Position numbers and translations under genes: made by a program. The notes under the pieces are model-generated. The model saw nothing but the letters and a program-made list of their open reading frames with translations. It did no database searches and was not told the DNA's origin. Shown in pieces: positions 1 through 4,095 of a stretch of 6,117 nucleotides of DNA (its first letter is position 1; every line of letters begins with the position of its first letter). The DNA is from a bacterium (GTDB lineage Bacteria > Chloroflexota > Dormibacteria > UBA8260 > Bog-877): the NCBI GenBank assembly GCA_021817025.1, contig JAKAWF010000219.1, positions 1 to 6,117 on the forward strand, given 5' to 3'.

Positions 1-635
1 CTGATCCCGCCGGCCGAGGTCGAGATGGTGGTGGCAGCCATGAGCGGCTGCCGACAGCTTCAGCGCCTCGCTGTGGTCAGCCTCCACACCGGCCTGCGGC
101 GGGGTGAGTTGCTCGGGCTCACCTGGTCTGCCATCGACCCGGAGAAACGGGAGTTGCATGTGACCCGAGAGCTGCTGAGGGTGAATGGGGCCTACCAGTT
201 GCCCGAGCCCAAGTCACGGACCAGCCATCGGACCCTGCCCCTGACCCCCCAAGCCTTGTCTGCGCTGGAGGAAGAACGACAGTCCCAGGCAGAGGAGCGC
301 CGGGCGGCGGGGAGGCGCTGGCGGGAGCCACTGCCCGGCCTCTGCTTCACCACCCCGACCGGCTCTCCGCGCAACCCGACGCAGTAACCCACCAGTTCAA
401 GGCCGCGATCCGCCGGGCGGGGTTGCCGGACATGCACCTGCACGTCCTCAGGAAGGGGTTCGGCGGCCTGATGCTCGCTTCGGGCGTTGACCTGGCCACC
501 GTCAGCGCCTTGTTGGGCCACAGCTCGGTCGGCCTCACCGCGTCCACATACGCCGGGGTCATGCCAACCCTCAAGCGGGACGCCGCCGACCGGCTCGGGA
601 AGCTCCTTGGGGCGGGGCCAGGAAGTCCGGTTTGA
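1..635 (+). pseudogene. Tyrosine recombinase (phage-type integrase), frameshifted, 5' end outside window
   Basis: C-terminal catalytic domain of a tyrosine site-specific recombinase, which would integrate a mobile element at an att site. The reading frame is already open at base 1, so the N-terminal arm- and core-binding domains lie off the window. Seen in order: HTGLRRGELLGL with the first catalytic Arg at 97-99, the beta-hairpin Lys in PKSRTSHRTLPL, then in a second frame HVLRKGF (HxxR box), LLGHSS (His) and TASTYAG (nucleophile Tyr). The first frame stops at 385-387. The second is open from 378 as DAVTHQF and ends with TGA at 633-635. Alignment by eye with the intact integrase at 1299-2426 shows no residue missing between GSPRNP and DAVTH, so one base was lost near 376-380. 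All catalytic residues survive, so the break may be recent, or a sequencing error. The residue after HxxR is Lys where the paralogue has His. Sequence and orientation suggest a relic of an earlier element at the same tRNA. Confidence 0.88.
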
Positions 636-655
636 CCACTTAGTTGACCACTTAT
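632..655. repeat. Two tandem 12-bp direct repeats at the integrase-relic end
   Basis: TTGACCACTTAG (632-643) is followed directly by TTGACCACTTAT (644-655), an 11 of 12 match. The first copy overlaps the TGA stop of the integrase relic. Position between an integrase gene and an att core, plus tandem short repeats, matches arm-type binding sites of tyrosine integrases. That function is inferred; the repeat itself is seen. Confidence 0.7.
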
Positions 656-657
656 GA

Positions 658-697
658 GGCGACCTTTGGCGGACTCTAGCGACCTCTGGCGACCTAT
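658..697. repeat. Four tandem 10-bp direct repeats
   Basis: Four consecutive 10-mers: GGCGACCTTT (658), GGCGGACTCT (668), AGCGACCTCT (678) and GGCGACCTAT (688), with approximate consensus GGCGACCTCT. The period is close to one turn of B-DNA, so proteins bound to each unit would lie on one face. The block sits between the integrase relic and the tRNA fragment in noncoding DNA. It may be a second class of integrase or excisionase sites. No coding explanation is seen. Confidence 0.65.
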
Positions 698-712
698 ATT
701 TGAGATCAAAAT

Positions 713-761
713 TGGAGCCGACGGAGGGATTCGAACCCACGACCCGCTGTTTACAAAACAG
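713..761 (-). other. Attachment site: 3' half of a tRNA-Thr(UGU) gene
   Basis: Read on the minus strand, this folds as the 3' part of a tRNA. Most of the 5' anticodon stem is at 758-761, the loop TTTGTAA at 751-757 has anticodon TGT (753-755), and the 3' anticodon strand is ACAGC (746-750). A 5-nt variable loop, the T arm GTGGG-TTCGAAT-CCCTC (724-740), the 3' acceptor strand CGTCGGC (717-723), discriminator T and encoded CCA (713-715) follow. Base 762 would give a C-C mismatch at pair 27-43. No D arm or matching GCCGACG strand follows, so homology ends near 761. One mismatch (50-64) occurs in the T stem. Tyrosine integrases often use tRNA 3' ends and leave such a fragment at the far end of the element. 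The orientation predicts the intact tRNA-Thr to the right, outside the window. Confidence 0.85.
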
Positions 762-799
762 GTGAGCCTAAGATCGCCCTTCCGATGGCTCGAAGTGCC

Positions 800-823
800 G
801 TGACGCCAACCTTGACGCCAACC
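800..823. repeat. Two tandem 12-bp direct repeats on the other side of the att core
   Basis: GTGACGCCAACC (800-811) and TTGACGCCAACC (812-823) are adjacent and differ only at the first base. They sit on the opposite side of the tRNA fragment from the pair at 632-655, with the same 12-bp period and a shared TTGAC start. They lie in noncoding DNA between att and hicB. Likely arm-type integrase sites of the right-hand element; the function is inferred. Confidence 0.7.
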
Positions 824-829
824 GGCCAG

Positions 830-838
830 TTATCCACA
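830..838 (+). promoter_or_regulatory. DnaA-box-like sequence
   Basis: TTATCCACA is an exact match to the classical high-affinity DnaA box. It stands alone between the 12-bp repeats and the end of hicB, and no second box is seen nearby. A single 9-mer can occur by chance, although it is AT-rich for this DNA. It could link excision or element replication to the host initiator, or mean nothing. Confidence 0.35.
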
Positions 839-864
839 GGCCGTGGAGACTGTCAGACGGCCTG
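837..864 (-). terminator. Hairpin at the 3' end of hicB, possible weak terminator
   Basis: CAGGCCGT (837-844) and ACGGCCTG (857-864) form a perfect 8-bp inverted repeat around a 12-nt loop that contains the hicB stop codon (853-855). No T-tract follows on the minus strand, so this is not a canonical intrinsic terminator. It could stabilise the mRNA end or slow readthrough toward the att site. Confidence 0.4.
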
Positions 865-1083
865 GAGAGCCCTCGCACCAGGGGCGGGGATCAGCTCACC
901 GTCCTGACGCATCCCAGCCAGGTGGGCGGCCACGGCGCTTTCGATCCGTCCGGAGACTTGGCGAAGACTGTGGCCGGTGGCAACGCATCCGGGAAGGTCC
1001 GGGACATAGGCGCTGTACCCGGTGGCCGTGGGCTCGATCACCACTCGGTATCGGAGACGGGACTCAGGATCTTGCACCCTCAC
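853..1083 (-). CDS. hicB: HicB-family antitoxin
   Basis: Small 76-residue antitoxin of a type II toxin-antitoxin pair that would bind and neutralise HicA. The partial RNase-H-like HicB fold is recognisable: YRVVIEPTATGYSAYVPDLPGCVATG (residues 12-37, beta strands with the typical PDLPGC turn), then a helix with SLRQVSGRIESAVAAHL and the family's GELIPAP near 62-68. No C-terminal helix-turn-helix or ribbon-helix-helix domain follows, so this is the short HicB form and its own DNA binding is uncertain. The GTG start at 1083 overlaps the hicA stop (GTGA at 1080-1083), which implies translational coupling. The gene is the last of the leftward operon and the one nearest the att site. A hairpin surrounds its stop codon. 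The order hicA then hicB is the usual one. Confidence 0.88.
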   Translation of the reverse strand: MRVQDPESRLRYRVVIEPTATGYSAYVPDLPGCVATGHSLRQVSGRIESAVAAHLAGMRQDGELIPAPGARALQAV

Positions 1084-1286
1084 TTCCTCCCAAGTCTAGC
1101 CAAACCGGACTGCCTCCGTATGCTCGCCAGTGTTCCTGGAGCGAGTTCGTCTCTCGGCGCTCCGGCGATGGTCACCCTCCCGTGCTTGCTCGGGTGCTTG
1201 AACTGCCGGTGATCTCCCGCCGTCCTGGGCAGCACCTCTTCCCAACCGTCGCGAGTCAGCTCGCGGAGCACCTCTCGAACCTTCAC
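1080..1286 (-). CDS. hicA: HicA-family mRNA interferase toxin
   Basis: 68-residue toxin with a double-stranded-RNA-binding-like fold. HicA proteins cleave mRNA and halt growth when HicB is lost. Seen: N-terminal MKVREVLRELTRDGWEEV helix and strand, the conserved His at residue 26 in GDHRQFKHP (the expected catalytic His, usually preceded by Ser but here by Asp), then GRVTIAG and the C-terminal DELAPGTLASIRRQSGL helix typical of the family. Start is GTG at 1286, 12 bp after the integrase stop at 1299. Only a weak purine run precedes it, so translation may depend on readthrough from the integrase gene. The stop overlaps the hicB start. The role is probably stabilisation of the element. Position inside an integrase operon next to att means toxin and integrase levels may rise together. 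Confidence 0.9.
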   Translation of the reverse strand: MKVREVLRELTRDGWEEVLPRTAGDHRQFKHPSKHGRVTIAGAPRDELAPGTLASIRRQSGLARLGRK

Positions 1287-1294
1287 CGTCCGGC

Positions 1295-1307
1295 CCTGTC
1301 AGACAGG
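1295..1307. repeat. Short palindrome at the int-hicA junction
   Basis: CCTGTC-A-GACAGG is a perfect 6-bp inverted repeat with a 1-bp centre that spans the integrase stop codon (1299-1301), just upstream of the hicA start at 1286. HicB-type antitoxins often bind palindromes before hicA, so this could be an operator. The size is small and chance is possible. Confidence 0.35.
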
Positions 1308-2426
1308 CCGCTGGAGCATCGCGCCCAGGCGGTCGGCGGCCTGCCGCTTGAGGCTCGGCATGACTCCGGCATAGGTGCTGGCGGTGAGGTTGACTGAGGT
1401 ATGGCCGAGCAGGCTGGAGACCGTGCTCAAGTCCGACCCCGAGGCGAGCATGAGCCCGGCGAAGGCGTGGCGCAGGTGGTGCCAGTGCATTGGCGGGAGT
1501 CCGGCCGCCGAGAGCGCTTCGGCGAACGCGTGGGTGATCGCACTCCCGCTCCGAGGCGCTCCCGTCGCCGTGGTGAAGGCCAGGTCGGGGATCGGCTCCC
1601 GCCACCGGCCACCGGCTGCCAGGCGAGCCTCAAGCTGGCGCTGGCGCTCCTGGGCGAGCGCGTCCGCGGCATCGGCTGTCAGTGGCACCGTGCGCCTGCT
1701 GGTGCGGCTCTTGACCTCCACTAGCTGGTACTGCCCACCGAGACGCTGGAGGGCTTGGGTGACGTGTAGCTCACCGTCTCCCACGTCCTGCCACCTGAGC
1801 CCTAGCAGCTCACCTTGCCTGAGGCCCGTGTGGACGGCTACGGTTGCCATCCGTCGGAGCCCGTCATCCTGCATCGCGTCGAGTAGAGCCTGGGCCTGAT
1901 CAGGCGTGAGGATGCGCGGCGGCTGGTGCGGCACCCTGGGCGCTGAGGCCAGCGCGGCGGCATTGCGACTCACTAGCCCGTCGCGCTCGGCATCGGCCAA
2001 GGCGGCGCGCAGGACCGCCCGCACATGGGCGCACGTCTGAGGCCCGAGGCCCGAGGCTTGCAAGCGGGCGAGCATGGCGGCCACGTCCTGGGGCGAAAGC
2101 TTGGCGAGCTTGACGCGCCCTATCTGGCCGGAGACAAGCTCGACCATATAGGCGTAGTGGCGCATCGTCCGGGGCCGTACCCTGGAGGCAACCGATCCCA
2201 GCCAGCTATCGAGGTACCGGCCGACGGTGGCGCGCTGATCGACCGCAGGCAGCCCGCCAGCGATCTGCTGCTGGAGCTGCTGGAGCTTGGCCACACACTC
2301 GGCCTGAGTTGCGCCATAGACTGACCTGCGGACGCCCTCCACCATCGCTCGGCCCTGCCAGCGGCCATCGGCTCGGTGCGTGATCGAACCACGGCCCATG
2401 ACGCGCCGTGGTGGCTTGGCACTCAT
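1299..2426 (-). CDS. int: Tyrosine recombinase (phage-type integrase), intact
   Basis: 375-residue site-specific recombinase that would integrate and, with an excisionase, excise the element at the tRNA-Thr att site. Seen: N-terminal arm-binding domain with RGSITHRADGRWQGR and SVYGATQAEC (about 11-50), SAM-like core-binding domain (about 63-165), and catalytic domain from about 170. Catalytic set: Arg203 in HTGLRQGE, Lys239 in VKSRTSRRTVPL, His316 and Arg319 in HHLRHAF, His342 in LLGHTS, Tyr352 in TASTYAG. All are present and the length is normal. The frame is open further upstream to 2513. I chose ATG 2426 because GGAGGGG lies just before it and because ATGA (2423-2426) overlaps the stop of the zinc-finger gene. 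hicA follows after 12 bp. It is closely similar to the frameshifted integrase at 1-635, so the two probably share a target. Confidence 0.95.
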   Translation of the reverse strand: MSAKPPRRVMGRGSITHRADGRWQGRAMVEGVRRSVYGATQAECVAKLQQLQQQIAGGLPAVDQRATVGRYLDSWLGSVASRVRPRTMRHYAYMVELVSGQIGRVKLAKLSPQDVAAMLARLQASGLGPQTCAHVRAVLRAALADAERDGLVSRNAAALASAPRVPHQPPRILTPDQAQALLDAMQDDGLRRMATVAVHTGLRQGELLGLRWQDVGDGELHVTQALQRLGGQYQLVEVKSRTSRRTVPLTADAADALAQERQRQLEARLAAGGRWREPIPDLAFTTATGAPRSGSAITHAFAEALSAAGLPPMHWHHLRHAFAGLMLASGSDLSTVSSLLGHTSVNLTASTYAGVMPSLKRQAADRLGAMLQRPV

Positions 2427-3499
2427 GCCGTCCCCTCCACTTGTGCCGCTTGCTTCCGCTTCCCATCTGTCCCCTTGGCAGCGCCGCGCGGATAGTTTGC
2501 CTTTGACCGGCACCTCTGGCTGCCGTACGCATTGCAGTAGATCTGATCCTTGCGGATAGGCGTGAACTGTTCATGGCAGGTCGGACAGGTCTTGTCCGCT
2601 CGCCGATTGAACAGCTCCCTAGCCAGGCTAAGGTAGAGGGCTCCCAGCAGCGTCCTAGGGGCCACGCGGATACCCCTGCGCAACGTGAGCACAGCTCCGG
2701 TGCTTTCCGCGAGCACCTGCTGGATGGCCACCGCTACGGCGTAGCGGGCCAACTCTCCAAGCGCCCGCGCTTCCGCCACAGCCAGGTTCGAGCCAGCGTC
2801 GGGTGCGTCCTTGATCGGCAGCGGCAGCAGCGAAACCTTCTCTTGGCCGCCCCAGACAAAGGCCAGCGCCACTGGTGGTCCGTCCCGCGGTCCGCCATCC
2901 TCAACGCGCCAATCCCCCCCGTTAGCACGGCTCAGGCGGTCCCCCGCACGCCACCAGAGTGTGCCAGTTTCGCCCGTGAAGTGCCGGAGCACCCGCTGGC
3001 GGTACGTCTGCCCGACCCCAACTCGGCCCGAGTCTTCGAGCAGCTCACGCAGTTCGGCAAAGTCGGCAGACTCTCGCCGCCAGGTGGCAACGCGGTCACC
3101 CCGGACTGGCTCGCACGTCGGATCGTTGACACCGGGCGACATCAGTCGTCCGGTCTCCCGATCGACGGCTACTGGAGCGATGAGCGTTCCGGTGCTCAGC
3201 CAGCCGTACTGGCTCGCGAAGACTGCCACGGCCTTGTCGGAGCGCTGACGGTGGAGGCCCGCGAAGGCTTCTACCCACCGAGGATCGTTTCGCGGCCAGG
3301 GGGCCACCTCAGGGCGGCCCTGCGGTACAAGCCAAGGCTCATCGTGCCGCGATGGGGTGCGCTCATCGGCGCTCTGCTGGCCCACCGTCGGCACGATCCC
3401 ATAGCCCTTGGCGACTGCGAACCCGCCGATCGGCCGTCTGAGCGCACCCAGGGTCTCGCCATCATCTGAAGCTGGGGCGGATCGCAGCGGCTTTCGCAC
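2423..3499 (-). CDS. Unknown protein with C-terminal four-cysteine zinc finger
   Basis: 358-residue cytoplasmic protein with no function I can name. The C-terminus has CPTC (Cys305, Cys308) and YCNAYGSQRC (Cys322, Cys330), followed by a basic RSKANYPRG stretch and a Lys/Arg-rich tail. This recalls CGNR-type treble-clef fingers, but the CGNR signature is absent. A helical part, LGALYLSLARELFNRRADK, leads into the finger. The region before it has mixed hydrophobic and Trp-rich stretches (YGWLSTGTLIAP, TGTLWWRAGDRL, VALAFVWGG) and no membrane segment or signal peptide. Start: the frame is open to 3646, but GTG 3499 lies 6 bp after a TATACT box, which suggests a leaderless message; earlier starts would overlap the promoter and the xis leader. 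It is the first gene of the operon and overlaps int by 4 bp, so a DNA-binding regulator of int is a reasonable guess. No signature proves it. Confidence 0.75.
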   Translation of the reverse strand: MRKPLRSAPASDDGETLGALRRPIGGFAVAKGYGIVPTVGQQSADERTPSRHDEPWLVPQGRPEVAPWPRNDPRWVEAFAGLHRQRSDKAVAVFASQYGWLSTGTLIAPVAVDRETGRLMSPGVNDPTCEPVRGDRVATWRRESADFAELRELLEDSGRVGVGQTYRQRVLRHFTGETGTLWWRAGDRLSRANGGDWRVEDGGPRDGPPVALAFVWGGQEKVSLLPLPIKDAPDAGSNLAVAEARALGELARYAVAVAIQQVLAESTGAVLTLRRGIRVAPRTLLGALYLSLARELFNRRADKTCPTCHEQFTPIRKDQIYCNAYGSQRCRSKANYPRGAAKGTDGKRKQAAQVEGTA

Positions 3500-3536
3500 G
3501 GCTTGAGTATAGATCGGCCCGGCCCACCCCGTCACA
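3500..3536 (-). promoter_or_regulatory. Predicted leaderless promoter of the zinc finger-int-hicAB operon
   Basis: On the minus strand TATACT (3511 to 3506) matches the -10 consensus at five of six positions and is followed by six bases, CAAGCC, then GTG at 3499. That is the geometry of leaderless genes in actinobacteria and relatives. A poor -35 such as GTGACG (3535 to 3530) lies 18 bp upstream. No Shine-Dalgarno sequence fits between the -10 and GTG. Confidence 0.55.
3508..3514 (+). promoter_or_regulatory. Predicted -10 of the rightward operon
   Basis: TATAGAT on the plus strand overlaps the minus-strand TATACT because the sequence is nearly symmetric. It would place a start point near 3521 and a leader of about 55 bases before GTG 3576. 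No good -35 is seen at the right distance, so the promoter may need an activator or be weak. Confidence 0.35.
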
Positions 3537-3562
3537 GTGGAGTCTGAAACGTTCGGATCAAC

Positions 3563-3568
3563 GGAGGG
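3563..3568 (+). promoter_or_regulatory. Ribosome binding site deciding the excisionase start
   Basis: GGAGGG lies 7 bases before GTG 3576. No comparable purine run precedes the longer ATG-type starts in this frame, which is why the shorter 83-residue protein is preferred. Confidence 0.7.
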
Positions 3569-3575
3569 CGACCTT

Positions 3576-3827
3576 GTGGAGCTGCTAACCATAGCCGAAG
3601 CGGCCAACCGGCTGCATATCGGCCGAACACGCATGTGGGAACTCACGGCCAGGGGCCAGATTCCTACCGTCCGCTTGCCGGGGGGGCGGATCGTCCGGGT
3701 GCGGAGCGAGGATTTGGCGGCGTTCGTCGCGGCGCACGTGGAAGGCGGCGACAGCGGCGCGACTGAGAGCGCTCAACTCCCAGCCGCGCGTGGAGGCCAG
3801 GGACGTGGCCGCCGACGCCCAGCGTAG
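3576..3827 (+). CDS. Excisionase-like helix-turn-helix DNA-binding protein
   Basis: 83-residue protein with a MerR-like winged helix of the excisionase/HTH_17 type. Seen: LLTIAEAANRLHIGRTRMWELTARGQI (residues 3-29) as the helix-turn-helix, PTVRLPGGRIVRVRSEDLAAFVAAH (30-54) as the wing and closing helix, then a Gly/Ala/Arg-rich tail ending in GRGRRRPA. Such proteins bend DNA at att sites to favour excision, or act as small regulators. The frame is open to 3537, but GTG 3576 is preceded by GGAGGG (3563-3568) at a 7-base gap and begins exactly at the conserved ELLT strand, so I start there. It is divergent from the zinc finger-int operon and first in the rightward operon, where it could bind the shared promoter as well as the att arms. 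Confidence 0.85.
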   Translation: MELLTIAEAANRLHIGRTRMWELTARGQIPTVRLPGGRIVRVRSEDLAAFVAAHVEGGDSGATESAQLPAARGGQGRGRRRPA

Positions 3828-3915
3828 CGCGCTCGCGGTCGATTGGTCGCCCGGCACGAAGATCGGAGCGCCAGCGAGCCCTCATCTTCGACACGCCAGC
3901 AGTCGAGGCGGCGGA

Positions 3916-4095
3916 GTGAGCTGCTCCATCTGCCAGGCGCGGCTCAGGCAGGCCCTACGGCACGCCGCTGCCGTACGCGCCCCGCTCGGCCACCGGCCGG
4001 GGCCTCTGGAGATTGCGACTTGGGGACGGCTGCAAGCCGCCAGTGGCCGCGAAGTGAGGGAGGCCCTGACGGCGGCGGCGTGCTGCAATGGCTGA
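3916..4095 (+). CDS. Small hypothetical protein
   Basis: Possible 59-residue protein; no family recognised. It begins VSCSICQARLRQALRHAAAV, with a CxxC pair and a basic amphipathic helix, and ends REVREALTAAACCNG with two more cysteines, so metal binding is conceivable but unproven. The start GTG 3916 has GAGG (3905-3908) at a 7-base gap. The same frame is open upstream to 3790, inside the excisionase gene, but that would be a 38-bp overlap with an unconvincing start. Its stop (4093-4095) overlaps the helicase start (4088) by 8 bp, the kind of coupling seen along the rest of this operon, and the helicase has no good ribosome binding site of its own. Other frames here are also open because of high GC, so this call is tentative. 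Confidence 0.45.
   Translation: MSCSICQARLRQALRHAAAVRAPLGHRPGPLEIATWGRLQAASGREVREALTAAACCNG

Noticed and set aside
192..740. 182-codon open frame on the - strand
   Set aside because: Antisense to the integrase relic and runs through the tRNA fragment and repeats.
713..800. Complete tRNA-Thr gene
   Set aside because: Upstream of the anticodon arm there is no D arm and no strand pairing with CGTCGGC; the best candidate GCCATCG pairs at only 5 of 7 positions and the spacing is wrong.
632..823. CRISPR array
   Set aside because: Repeats are 10-12 bp, tandem without spacers and of different sequence on each side; no cas genes.
843..1397. 184-codon open frame on the + strand
   Set aside because: Antisense to hicB, hicA and the end of int; no family resemblance.
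2427..2513. Longer N-terminus for the integrase
   Set aside because: The extra 29 residues lie in the zinc-finger coding region and lack family resemblance; ATG 2426 has a strong ribosome binding site and ATGA overlap.
2573..3469. 298-codon open frame on the + strand
   Set aside because: Antisense to the zinc-finger gene, whose cysteine motifs and 4-bp overlap with int identify the real strand; the + frame has no recognisable motif.
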